Assembly: GCA_027487835.1 (NCBI GenBank)
Contig: JAIYCU010000044.1
Coordinates: forward strand, 124,001-188,000
Length of the DNA: 64,000 bases
Direction of reading: 5' to 3'
DNA from: Bacteroidota bacterium
GTDB taxonomy: Bacteria > Bacteroidota > Bacteroidia > UKL13-3
Shown here piece after piece: positions 52,498 to 61,059 of this stretch; the first letter of the stretch is position 1, and each line of letters starts with the position of its first letter. The position numbers and the translations under genes were made by a program. The notes beneath the pieces are model-generated. The model made no database searches and was not told the origin of the DNA. It saw nothing but the letters and a program-made list of their open reading frames with translations.

Positions 52498-53373
52498 TCA
52501 ATGGATGGATAACCTTAATTGATTTTGTATCTGATTTGAGTAAAATGTTGCACCTTTGACATTAAGATGATTTGCATCTGACATATAGCTCGAATCAATC
52601 GAATCATTCAAAAAATTTAAGTGTTTTCTATGTTTGATTTTTTCAATCTCATGAGTAAAAAAATCAAAGTACCCTGTGTCTATTTGATTTTTATATTTCA
52701 AGTGGTATGGTGTAGAAAGTAATACTAATTCAATATTATTTGCCATACATAAACTATCAATCTTATTTAGGTAATTTACTTGAGTCTGACTATACTTTTC
52801 TTCAATTTTACTTTTAGAAAAGTGCATTTTAAATGTTTTATTAATTAAATCTATACTCGGATTTGAATTGTTTGACTCGTAAAATCCTCCCCAATCTTGT
52901 CCATTATAAACATTTAAGAAAGTTTCATAGTTTAAGAGTTGTTTGTAACTTGAAATGAAATCATAATTTTCAAATACTCTTGTAAAATATAAATATCTTT
53001 TTAAACTGTTTTTACCTTCTGCATAGTTTAAATCAAACAATCTATCATAAATTGGAGAAAAATTATGAATAGAAACACCTAAAATTACCATTTTAGGTTT
53101 TCCACCCCCAGCTTCAATAATATCTAATAATTTAAAATAACTAAAATAAAAATGCTCACCAGAACTGGCAAAATTATAAGTCTTATGCCCTATTAAATGA
53201 GGATTGATTCTTTGAACCTGCGAATCACCCATAATAAAACATTCATTTTTTGATATTTCTAATATTCTCTTCTTAGTTTTAAATTTTGTATAGAAAAAGA
53301 AAATTATAGTAATGATTAATAATGATATTATTGGAATACAAAATTTAACTAGTTTTATCCTGAATTTCTTCAT
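52498..53373 (-). CDS. SGNH-hydrolase-like protein (AlgJ/DltD-type partner of MBOAT)
   Basis: About 291 residues from MKKFRIKLVKFC; a start at 53460 would sit inside the MBOAT gene. One N-terminal membrane segment is followed by a SGNH-like domain: ECFIMGDSQVQRI (nucleophile Ser), VILGVSIHNF, and DANHLNVKGATF near the end (Asp...His). The C-terminal DxxH pair fits acyl-transfer partners that accept an acyl group from the membrane MBOAT and modify a polysaccharide. It follows the MBOAT gene by 5 bp and is very AT-rich. Confidence 0.75.
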   Translation of the reverse strand: MKKFRIKLVKFCIPIISLLIITIIFFFYTKFKTKKRILEISKNECFIMGDSQVQRINPHLIGHKTYNFASSGEHFYFSYFKLLDIIEAGGGKPKMVILGVSIHNFSPIYDRLFDLNYAEGKNSLKRYLYFTRVFENYDFISSYKQLLNYETFLNVYNGQDWGGFYESNNSNPSIDLINKTFKMHFSKSKIEEKYSQTQVNYLNKIDSLCMANNIELVLLSTPYHLKYKNQIDTGYFDFFTHEIEKIKHRKHLNFLNDSIDSSYMSDANHLNVKGATFYSNQIQNQLRLSIH

Positions 53374-53378
53374 GATTT

Positions 53379-54827
53379 TTAAAATTGAAAATAAATGAAT
53401 TGTTGTTCTTTTCCATTGAAAACAAAAATCATAGTGATAATTATATAATAGAAACTCCACCTTAAAGCACTATTCCAGTTAAGGCCTAATTTTTGAATTG
53501 CAAATTGATTTTCTCTACCTAACCATTCAAAGAAAGTTAGAAAACCTATCATTACCAATGTTATTGCAGCATTGGTTATTCCAATAAATTTAGGCATTTC
53601 AAAAATTGATGGTGAGATGATATTTGAAATATACTCAAATGCATGATTCAAACTATTTGCTCTAAAAAAAATCCAAGCAAAAACTGCAAGCATAAAGGTA
53701 ATAACCATTTGTATTAACTCGTGGATAGATGGAAAAATTTTTCCTTGAGCCACAATTTCTAAATTGTTTCTGTTAGTTTTCATAATTATGGAAGGTAAAA
53801 TAAACAACGCATTTAGTGCACCCCAAACTACAAATGTCCAATTGGCTCCGTGCCAAAAACCACTTACAATGAAAATAATGAATGTATTTCTAACACGCAT
53901 CCAATTACCACCTTTGCTGCCACCCAAAGGAATGTAAAGGTAATCTTTGAACCACGAAGAAAGTGATATGTGCCAACGTCTCCAAAATTCAGCAATATCT
54001 CTAGAAAAATATGGATAAGCAAAATTTCGCAGTAATTCGATTCCAAAAAGCCTAGCAGTACCTAATGCGATGTCTGAGTATCCTGAGAAGTCACCATAAA
54101 TTTGAAATGTAAAGAAAATTGCTCCTAATAGCAAGGTACTGCTGTTAGCTTCAGCCGAATTGTTGAAAGCCTGGTTGGCAAAGTCTGCACAATTATCAGC
54201 TATGACTATTTTTTTGAATAATCCCCATAAAATTTGTCTGAGACCATCAATGGCTTTATCGTAATCAAAAGTTCTTTGCTTTTTTATTTGTGGCAACAAA
54301 TGTGTTGCTCTCTCAATTGGTCCAGCTACAAGTAAAGGGAAAAAGCTTACAAAAACTGCATAATCAATAAAGTCCCTTTCTGCTTCAATTCTATCATTAT
54401 AAATATCTATGATATATGATAAGCCGTGAAAGGTATAGAATGAAATTCCTACCGGTAAAATAACACTTAAAGTCCAAGGATTTACATTGAATCCCAAATA
54501 AGAAATAGCAACGGCAAAGGAATCTGCAAAGAAGTTGTAATATTTGAAAATGCCAAGAAAGCCTAAATTAATAATCACACTCAGCCAAAACCAAAATCTT
54601 TTATTTTTTTTACTAAGAGAATTCTGCATTTTCAGGCCAGTGAAAAAGTCTAAAAAGGTTGAAAATAAAAGTAAAAACATAAATCTCCAATCCCAACAAG
54701 CATAAAAGAAATAGCTTGAAAGCATCATCAAAGTATTTTGGATTTTAATACTTTTATTGGATGCAAACCAATATAGAATAAATACTATTGGTAAGAATAT
54801 TGCAAAATTAATTGAGTTAAATAGCAT
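53379..54827 (-). CDS. MBOAT-family O-acyltransferase (AlgI/DltB-like)
   Basis: A 482-residue polytopic membrane protein. The family is clear from FWRRWHISLSSWFKDYLYIPLG and the catalytic His in VSGFWHGANWTFVVWG, with DFFTGLKMQ near the N-terminus. AlgI-like members move acetyl groups across the membrane for O-acetylation of exopolysaccharide. The downstream SGNH protein is the likely transferase. The pair is AT-rich and lies between a redoxin gene and a cytochrome/monooxygenase gene, splitting them. The acylated polymer is unknown. Confidence 0.92.
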   Translation of the reverse strand: MLFNSINFAIFLPIVFILYWFASNKSIKIQNTLMMLSSYFFYACWDWRFMFLLLFSTFLDFFTGLKMQNSLSKKNKRFWFWLSVIINLGFLGIFKYYNFFADSFAVAISYLGFNVNPWTLSVILPVGISFYTFHGLSYIIDIYNDRIEAERDFIDYAVFVSFFPLLVAGPIERATHLLPQIKKQRTFDYDKAIDGLRQILWGLFKKIVIADNCADFANQAFNNSAEANSSTLLLGAIFFTFQIYGDFSGYSDIALGTARLFGIELLRNFAYPYFSRDIAEFWRRWHISLSSWFKDYLYIPLGGSKGGNWMRVRNTFIIFIVSGFWHGANWTFVVWGALNALFILPSIIMKTNRNNLEIVAQGKIFPSIHELIQMVITFMLAVFAWIFFRANSLNHAFEYISNIISPSIFEMPKFIGITNAAITLVMIGFLTFFEWLGRENQFAIQKLGLNWNSALRWSFYYIIITMIFVFNGKEQQFIYFQF

Positions 54828-55026
54828 CGTGTTTGCCTATTTTTTATTTTTATGTGATTAAACCTCCAAAAACTGACTTAAAAAATTGCAATATAATTAT
54901 CTATAATTATTTCCCAACCCAAAATGATTTTCAATTGTCCTTTTGAATTTTCTTCATAACCAAAGTAATTTAACTATAAATTTATTTGTATATATTTTCA
55001 GTAAATTTTGTTTATTAAAATATTAT

Positions 55027-55641
55027 TCAATTGATAAAACATCCCACTGCTTTTGTTTGATAGGGTTTAAACTTTTTTCCTTCGTATAAATTTGCTAATA
55101 CATCGGCCAAATCATGCGCTGTGATTACAGTCCTTTTTTTTCCAAGTTCGTATGCCCAATTATCAATGCGGCCGCTATACACAATTTGATTGGCAGAATT
55201 AAATACAAAAACTTCTGGTGTTATACGCGCGTTAACCTGCATTGTATATGCTTTATTGGGGTCTAGATAAAAAGGAATTTCTTTTAAGCCATATTGGCTT
55301 CTATAACTTACAATTTTTAGTAAGCTATATTCAGTTCCTGGCACAATGGCTATAAATTCAACTCCCTTTGTTTTGTAAGTTTCATATAACTGTTTTATCG
55401 TTAAAGTATAACTTTGGCATAGCGGACATTCAGGGGATAAAAAGAATACTACATAGGCATTATTTTTTTTTAGGTTCGAGATAACTTCAAATTTACCTTC
55501 TGTGTTTTGCAAGGCCATCGTCTTTATCTTCCTAGGTTGCACTTCTGCATTTTCTTTATGGAGGTCAAATTTAAACTCATGCCAAAAATTTAGCATACTA
55601 AAGATAAGAATCCAAAGAATAGACTTGCTCGACATAATCAT
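55027..55641 (-). CDS. Redoxin (AhpC/TSA-like) exported protein
   Basis: A 204-residue thioredoxin-fold protein; the N-terminal hydrophobic stretch (residues 5-20) is a likely signal. The active site is SPECPLCQSY (Cys pair at about 77-80) and cis-Pro in ARITPEVFVF. The end, VYSGRIDNWAYELGKKR then HDLADVLANLYEGK and TKAVGCFIN, matches the linker that in other bacteria leads directly into a c-type cytochrome plus PHM-like module in one polypeptide. Here that module is a separate gene at 50988-52358. The function is probably redox support of that oxidase-like protein (inference). Confidence 0.82.
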   Translation of the reverse strand: MIMSSKSILWILIFSMLNFWHEFKFDLHKENAEVQPRKIKTMALQNTEGKFEVISNLKKNNAYVVFFLSPECPLCQSYTLTIKQLYETYKTKGVEFIAIVPGTEYSLLKIVSYRSQYGLKEIPFYLDPNKAYTMQVNARITPEVFVFNSANQIVYSGRIDNWAYELGKKRTVITAHDLADVLANLYEGKKFKPYQTKAVGCFIN

Positions 55642-55691
55642 TTACTACAAATGTAAAAATGCTTTACTATTTTCGTCTAAAATACGCATAT

Positions 55692-57089
55692 ATGTATAAA
55701 TATCTTTTGTTGTTTTTAAGTTTCGGTTTGAACCAAACTTTGTTAGCACAAGTTCATATTGAACTCACAGTTAGTGCCAATACACCGGCTACAGATAGTA
55801 TTTATGTTGCTGGGTCATTTAACGCTTGGAGCCCTAATGCTGCAGCCTATAAACTCCAAAAAGTTGGGGAAGTTTACAGAATTACACTGCCTGCAAGTAC
55901 AGGTACTGCTCAGTTTAAATTTACACGTGGTTCTTGGGAAACTGTTGAAGGTACTTCTAATGGCAGTTTTACGCCTAACAGAACATTTGCCTATTCCTCA
56001 AACCTTAATCTCAATTTGACCGTTGCTGGATGGGAAGATAAAAAGCTTGGTGGTGGAGGATCTGGTTCTACAGCTTTATCCAATGTTAAGATTCTCAGTG
56101 ATACTTTTTATATCCCACAACTTAATCGTAAACGTCGTATTTGGATTTATTTACCTAATGATTATGCCAGCGCATCTAAAATGTATCCTGTACTTTACAT
56201 GCACGATGGGCAAAATCTTTTTGATAATTTAACTGCTTTTTCTGGCGAATGGGGAATTGATGAAGCCATGCTTACTAGGGAAAAGGCAGGTTATGCTGGA
56301 TGCATCGTGGTAGGCATAGATAATGGCGGTGCGCAACGTCTAAATGAGTATTCTCCATTTCTAAACACGACTTATGGTGGCGGGCAAGGTGAAGAGTACG
56401 CTGCTTTTTTGGTTCAAACCTTAAAACCTTATATTGATGCCAATTATAGAACACTCAAAGATAGGTCAAACACCATTATTGCAGGTTCATCTATGGGAGC
56501 ATTGATTAGCCTTTATGCAGCCATTAAGTATCCACAAGTATTTAGTAGGGTAGGTTTATTCTCTCCTGCATATTGGTTTTCTGACTCCTTAATGCAATTT
56601 ATAAAACAGCAAACCATAAATGAACCTATACGGTTTTACCATATCAGTGGTGCAAATGAAAGTGCAACCATGGTGCGAAATATGCAAAAGTATGATTCAC
56701 TTTTGGCCACAGAGGGTTATGCAATGATAGACAGAAAATTGGTGGTAAAGTCGGATGGTGCGCATAGTGAATGGTTTTGGAAGAGAGAATTCCCTGAAGC
56801 ATTTACTTGGCTAGTTAATGGCCCTGTTGGATTGCAATCGGGCTTAATTGAGAAATTAAATGCCGAAACAACTATTTATCCTAATCCAGTGCAAGCTGTT
56901 ATGTCTGTAAAGGCTTCACATCAGATTGATAGTATTGAATTGATAGATAATTTAGGCAGAATCATTTATAGTAAGATTTTGAACTCAAACACATTCAAAA
57001 TCGAAACTACTCAATTTGCAAAAGGCAATTATACCTTGCTTTTTCATGCAGCTGGCGTTTACTATTCACGCAAAATAACTTTAGAATAA
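55692..57089 (+). CDS. Secreted esterase with starch-binding-like N-domain and type IX sorting domain
   Basis: About 465 residues from MYKYLLLFLSFGL (signal peptide ending LLAQ); an in-frame ATG 33 bases upstream is not needed. Domain order: a CBM20/AMPK-like beta domain (about 20-115: SIYVAGSFNAWSPN), an esterase-type alpha/beta hydrolase (about 130-390, nucleophile Ser in IAGSSMGALISL, His in DGAHSEWFWKRE), and a C-terminal type A sorting domain (TIYPNPVQAV, ELIDNLGRIIYS, GNYTLLFHAAG). It is predicted to be exported by type IX secretion. Two exact motif copies occur in it: one in the signal peptide (55725) and one at 56411. Confidence 0.87.
   Translation: MYKYLLLFLSFGLNQTLLAQVHIELTVSANTPATDSIYVAGSFNAWSPNAAAYKLQKVGEVYRITLPASTGTAQFKFTRGSWETVEGTSNGSFTPNRTFAYSSNLNLNLTVAGWEDKKLGGGGSGSTALSNVKILSDTFYIPQLNRKRRIWIYLPNDYASASKMYPVLYMHDGQNLFDNLTAFSGEWGIDEAMLTREKAGYAGCIVVGIDNGGAQRLNEYSPFLNTTYGGGQGEEYAAFLVQTLKPYIDANYRTLKDRSNTIIAGSSMGALISLYAAIKYPQVFSRVGLFSPAYWFSDSLMQFIKQQTINEPIRFYHISGANESATMVRNMQKYDSLLATEGYAMIDRKLVVKSDGAHSEWFWKREFPEAFTWLVNGPVGLQSGLIEKLNAETTIYPNPVQAVMSVKASHQIDSIELIDNLGRIIYSKILNSNTFKIETTQFAKGNYTLLFHAAGVYYSRKITLE
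55725..55734 (+). repeat. GGTTTGAACC motif, copy 10
   Basis: Exact copy inside the signal peptide of the secreted esterase, with flanks TTTC and AAAC; reads Gly-Leu-Asn-Gln. Confidence 0.9.
56411..56420 (-). repeat. GGTTTGAACC motif, copy 11
   Basis: Exact copy in the catalytic domain of the same esterase; the plus strand reads Val-Gln-Thr. Confidence 0.9.
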
Positions 57090-57099
57090 GCGTTAAAAA

Positions 57100-57144
57100 T
57101 TTATCATAAAAAAAACCGGCCTTGGCCGGTTTTTTTATGATAAA
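57100..57144. terminator. Long bidirectional terminator between the esterase gene and actF
   Basis: TTTATCAT plus eight A and CCGGCC (57100-57121) pair with GGCCGG plus seven T and ATGATAAA (57124-57144), leaving one bulged A. T-runs on both strands serve the two converging genes. Confidence 0.92.
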
Positions 57145-57152
57145 TTTTATTA

Positions 57153-58460
57153 TTAAATACCTACATCATGCAAAGCACTTTCCATTACATATGGATGCTT
57201 AGTAGGGTATAGGTTTGCTTTGGTTAAGGCTCTTAAAGTCATCAATAAGAATAAACCAGCGAATAAGCATAAGAAACCAATTTCCATTAAACCAATACCT
57301 TGAGAGGCAACTTTAATAATTCCAGCTGGGTGCGTATCACTAGGATCTGTTGCTAGGTTCATAGCACCAGGCATAACCATTGCCCAAACATCTAACCAAT
57401 GTCCAATTAGTATCATTGAACCAACAATATAACCTGAAATTTTGTTACGTTTCCAATCGCGCATCATAAAGAAGAAGAAAGGTGTGATAAAGTTTAAGAA
57501 CAATATCAAGAAAATCCACCCCTTATATGAACCAAAAATACGGTCTTTATAGTAAACAACTTCTTCTGGTATATTGGCATACCAAATTAACAAGAATTGA
57601 GATACCCACATATACGTCCAGAAAACTGAGAACGCAAACATGAATTTTCCTAAATCGTGTTGATGTTCATCGCTCGCAATATTTAGGTATCCTCTGCTAC
57701 GTAGATAATGTGTAAATAGGTAAATTATGGTTAATGCACTTACCCAACCTGTTGCAAAATTGTAAATTGAGAAGATTGTTGAATACCAATGTGCATCAAT
57801 ACTCATTATTTGATCCCAAGAAAACATGGAGAAAGTAAAACCAAAAATTACGGTAAAAGCTGCTGATAAGGCATAGGTCTTTTTATAATTTACTAATCCA
57901 CCAATTTCATCTTCATTTCTGCTATACTTTCTGAACATGTGCGCGCACCAAATCCAAAATCCCATAAAAACTACCATTCTTATATAGAAAAATGGCTTGT
58001 TTAAATACCAACTTTTGCTTGCAAGAAGCGCATCATAATTACTTGTGCCTTCCGTCATGATGCCATCATGTGCCCAATGATATAGAGTTGGTAAAGCAAA
58101 AAAGCTAATAATCAATAAGATTGGCCCACCAATTAGGGTGTATTCACTCATGGCTTCAGGAATCCTGCGAATAGCTATGTACCAACCTGCATTAGCAATT
58201 TGACTAATTGAAATAAAAGCTGCAGCACAAATTGAAATGATAAAAAAGAAATAGCCATTTACTAATAAATTGGCCCAAAATCTCTTTTGAATTAAATGGT
58301 GTAAATCGTGTTCAGATAAACCTTCAATGTGAGGGTGGTAGGTAAAATAGCCAATAGCAGCTAAAATAAGACCTACAATCATTAAACCAAAGGCCCATTT
58401 TTTGTTGCCTGAGGTAATGGTATATTTTTCTTCTCTGATATGAACTTCTGCGTGTTCCAT
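57153..58460 (-). CDS. actF: Alternative complex III subunit ActF (NrfD-like membrane subunit)
   Basis: A 435-residue polytopic protein with about ten membrane helices, related to ActC. Motifs include ISISQIANAGWYIAIRRIPEAM, YTLIGGPILL and FSVFWTYMWVSQFLLIWYAN, split over neighbouring helices. ActF is one of the two large NrfD-type membrane subunits of alternative complex III, which oxidises menaquinol or ubiquinol and reduces a cytochrome c or oxidase. It is the last gene of the operon; a bidirectional terminator follows 9 bp after its stop. Confidence 0.93.
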   Translation of the reverse strand: MEHAEVHIREEKYTITSGNKKWAFGLMIVGLILAAIGYFTYHPHIEGLSEHDLHHLIQKRFWANLLVNGYFFFIISICAAAFISISQIANAGWYIAIRRIPEAMSEYTLIGGPILLIISFFALPTLYHWAHDGIMTEGTSNYDALLASKSWYLNKPFFYIRMVVFMGFWIWCAHMFRKYSRNEDEIGGLVNYKKTYALSAAFTVIFGFTFSMFSWDQIMSIDAHWYSTIFSIYNFATGWVSALTIIYLFTHYLRSRGYLNIASDEHQHDLGKFMFAFSVFWTYMWVSQFLLIWYANIPEEVVYYKDRIFGSYKGWIFLILFLNFITPFFFFMMRDWKRNKISGYIVGSMILIGHWLDVWAMVMPGAMNLATDPSDTHPAGIIKVASQGIGLMEIGFLCLFAGLFLLMTLRALTKANLYPTKHPYVMESALHDVGI

Positions 58461-58485
58461 TGTGTTCTTTTTCTTGAGTTAAAGG

Positions 58486-59091
58486 TTATTTTGTTGAGCT
58501 AGTGGCAGCAGGAGAAGTGCCATTTACCGAATGAATATACTGTACCACTTGCCAAATTTGTTCTGGTGTTAATACTGTACCATAGGCTCCCATTAAGTTT
58601 TTTCCGTATTTAATTGAATAAAACATTTTCCCATCAGGGGTTGTCTTAATTCTTTCAGAATTATAATCTGGTGGGGGAGGGAATTTCCCAGCTGCAACGA
58701 TAGTACCATCACCCGCACCTTTTTCTCCATGACAAGGTGTACAATTAATATTATATAATCTGTTACCTGCTGCAATGTTTGTTGCATTAGTTGGCAAAGG
58801 ATTTTTCAAATTAGCAGATGCCTCGTACGATTCATTGCTAACTTTCATATCATACTTTGCATATTCGAATTGACCTCTTGCTACTGTATTTTTTACAGGT
58901 TCGCGCATGTTCATGCCATGCGGGTTAATTGTATTAGGCTCTTCTTCCAGTTGCGTCATTGGCTCATAGGCAAAAGAATTATACATGTTTGGTGCATATT
59001 CATAACCTGTATTATCTCCGCCAGCGCTGCATGCACTTAAAAGGGCAATTGCACCAATAACTAGTCCGGTATATAAAATAGAAATTCTCAT
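58486..59091 (-). CDS. actE: Alternative complex III subunit ActE (mono-haem cytochrome c lipoprotein)
   Basis: A 201-residue lipoprotein: lipobox LLSAC (Cys at about residue 21), then a long N-terminal linker (PYEYAP-like NPHGMNMREPVK) and one cytochrome c domain with haem motif NCTPCHGEKGAGDG (about residues 116-129) and axial Met in KNLMGAYGTVLTPEQIWQ. It carries electrons from the complex to the terminal oxidase. Its start overlaps the actD stop by ATGA, so translation is coupled. Confidence 0.93.
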   Translation of the reverse strand: MRISILYTGLVIGAIALLSACSAGGDNTGYEYAPNMYNSFAYEPMTQLEEEPNTINPHGMNMREPVKNTVARGQFEYAKYDMKVSNESYEASANLKNPLPTNATNIAAGNRLYNINCTPCHGEKGAGDGTIVAAGKFPPPPDYNSERIKTTPDGKMFYSIKYGKNLMGAYGTVLTPEQIWQVVQYIHSVNGTSPAATSSTK

Positions 59092-59627
59092 AGTTCTTTA
59101 ATCCTTTCTCTAACTTCAATAGCTCCACCATCAATTAATTTTTGATTTAAGGCTCCCATATCTGCCTTGCTAGCTTTAACATCTACAGCAATAATGAATA
59201 AATCATCTGTAACGCGCGGGTCCATGATATCTGCATTCTTACCCCAAAATAATTTATTTACAATGAAGAAGCAAGTTACCATTCCAAACGCCGTAAATAG
59301 AATACTCAATTCAAAAGTAATTGGAATGTAGGTTGGAATGTGAAGGCTTGGTTTACCACCAATGTTCATTTGCCAATCAATATAGGAAACATAAACTTGG
59401 AAGGTTACCGCTAAAGACAAACCTGTCATTGCAAACAAAAATGCTGCAATGCTAAGTCTTGAACGTTTAATGCCCATTACCCTGTCTAAACCGTGAATTG
59501 CAAATGGAGAATAAACATCCTCAATTTTATATCCACCTTTGATTAGTTTTTTGGTTGTTGAATAAACTTTATCTGGGTTATCATAAACGCCAAGTATAAG
59601 TTGTTTGCTAGTTTCCTTAGTTGCCAT
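59088..59627 (-). CDS. actD: Alternative complex III subunit ActD (DUF3341)
   Basis: A 179-residue small membrane subunit with two helices (about 60-85 and 105-125) and the conserved IHGLDRVMGIKRSRL and FELSILFTAFGM segments of the DUF3341/ActD family. It ends in GAIEVRERIKEL. Its start overlaps the actC stop by 11 bp, and actE overlaps its own end by 4 bp. The function in the complex is structural. Confidence 0.93.
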   Translation of the reverse strand: MATKETSKQLILGVYDNPDKVYSTTKKLIKGGYKIEDVYSPFAIHGLDRVMGIKRSRLSIAAFLFAMTGLSLAVTFQVYVSYIDWQMNIGGKPSLHIPTYIPITFELSILFTAFGMVTCFFIVNKLFWGKNADIMDPRVTDDLFIIAVDVKASKADMGALNQKLIDGGAIEVRERIKEL

Positions 59628-61038
59628 GTAAAACTCCTTTCTCTGTTGCTAATTCATGGCTATGACCATGATGTTGATGTTCATCTTCATGGGCATGGGT
59701 TGGGATAATACTTTTAACCTCAGCCATATTGATAGATGGTAAAAACTTAATAAATAAGAAGAATAAGAAGAAGAATAATCCAAATGATCCAATTAAGATA
59801 GTAACCTCTGTGATGGTCGGGGTGTACATCGCCCAATTGGCAGGGATAAAGTCCCTATGTAAAGAAGTTACGATAATTACAAAACGTTCAAACCACATAC
59901 CTATGTTTACAATAATACTCATAATAAATAATACAGTTGGATTGGTTCTTGCTTTTGAGCTCCAAAATACTTGAGGTGCAATTAAGTTGCAACTCATCAT
60001 GGTCCAATAAGCCCACCAATAAGGCCCAAATGCACGATTCAAGAATGCATATTGTTCATATTCTACTCCCGAATAGGCCGCTACAAAGAATTCTGTGATG
60101 TATGCCATACCTACCATGGTTCCTGTAACCATAACAACTTTAGCCATTGCATCAAGATGTGCTTCCGTAATATAATCTTTGTAATTCATTACCTCACGTG
60201 CAATTACCAATAGTGTTAGCACCATACCAAATCCAGAAAAGATTGCCCCAGCCACAAAGTAAGGAGGGAAAATGGTAGTGTGCCATCCTGGTACCAATGA
60301 GGTAGCAAAGTCCATTGATACAATTGAATGTACAGATAATACAAGTGGTGTAGAAATACCAGCTAAAATTAAACTGATAACTTCATATCTGTGCCATGTG
60401 CGGGTTGAACCGGTCCATCCCATTGCAAAGAAACCATACCAGAATTTTCTTGCTTTGGTTGTAGCTCTATCTCTTACTGTAGCTATATCTGGGATCAACC
60501 CAACATACCAAAATACCAAGGATACACTAAAATAAGTTGAGATAGCAAAAACGTCCCAAACCAATGGAGAGTTAAAGTTAACCCATAAAGTTCCAAAGGC
60601 ATTTGGCAATGGAATTGGCCAGTAAGCTACCCAAGGTCTACCCATATGAGATAGGATAAATGAGGCAGCACAGATTACCGCGAAGATTGTCATTGCCTCT
60701 GCAGACCTATTGATTGACATACGCCATTTTTGACGGAATAATAATAATACTGCTGAAATTAGGGTTCCTGCATGACCAATACCAACCCAAAATACGAAGT
60801 TGGTAATGTCAAATGCCCAGCCTACAGTTTTGTTTAGACCCCAAGCGCCTAATCCAACTAATACTGTATAGGTGGTGGCACCTATCCATAATGCTAAAGT
60901 TACAGTAGAAAGGCTAAAGCCTATCCACCAACCTTTAGATGGAGAATTCTCCAGTGGTCTAGTGATGTCTCTAGTTACATCACTATAGGTTTTTCCACCG
61001 GTAACTAATTGATCTCTAATGGGTGATTCGTATGACAT
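59617..61038 (-). CDS. actC: Alternative complex III subunit ActC (NrfD-like membrane subunit)
   Basis: A 473-residue protein with about ten membrane helices. Family marks are FVFWVGIGHAGTLISAVLLL, MGRPWVAYWPIPLPN and WYGFFAMGWTGSTRTWHRYE. The C-terminus is His-rich (DEHQHHGHSHEL), possibly binding metal. With ActB it forms the quinol-oxidising core. It starts 21 bp after actB. A variant motif GGGTTGAACC lies inside at 60402-60411. Confidence 0.95.
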   Translation of the reverse strand: MSYESPIRDQLVTGGKTYSDVTRDITRPLENSPSKGWWIGFSLSTVTLALWIGATTYTVLVGLGAWGLNKTVGWAFDITNFVFWVGIGHAGTLISAVLLLFRQKWRMSINRSAEAMTIFAVICAASFILSHMGRPWVAYWPIPLPNAFGTLWVNFNSPLVWDVFAISTYFSVSLVFWYVGLIPDIATVRDRATTKARKFWYGFFAMGWTGSTRTWHRYEVISLILAGISTPLVLSVHSIVSMDFATSLVPGWHTTIFPPYFVAGAIFSGFGMVLTLLVIAREVMNYKDYITEAHLDAMAKVVMVTGTMVGMAYITEFFVAAYSGVEYEQYAFLNRAFGPYWWAYWTMMSCNLIAPQVFWSSKARTNPTVLFIMSIIVNIGMWFERFVIIVTSLHRDFIPANWAMYTPTITEVTILIGSFGLFFFLFFLFIKFLPSINMAEVKSIIPTHAHEDEHQHHGHSHELATEKGVLHGN

Positions 61039-61059
61039 GTGATACTTTTAGTTTATGGT

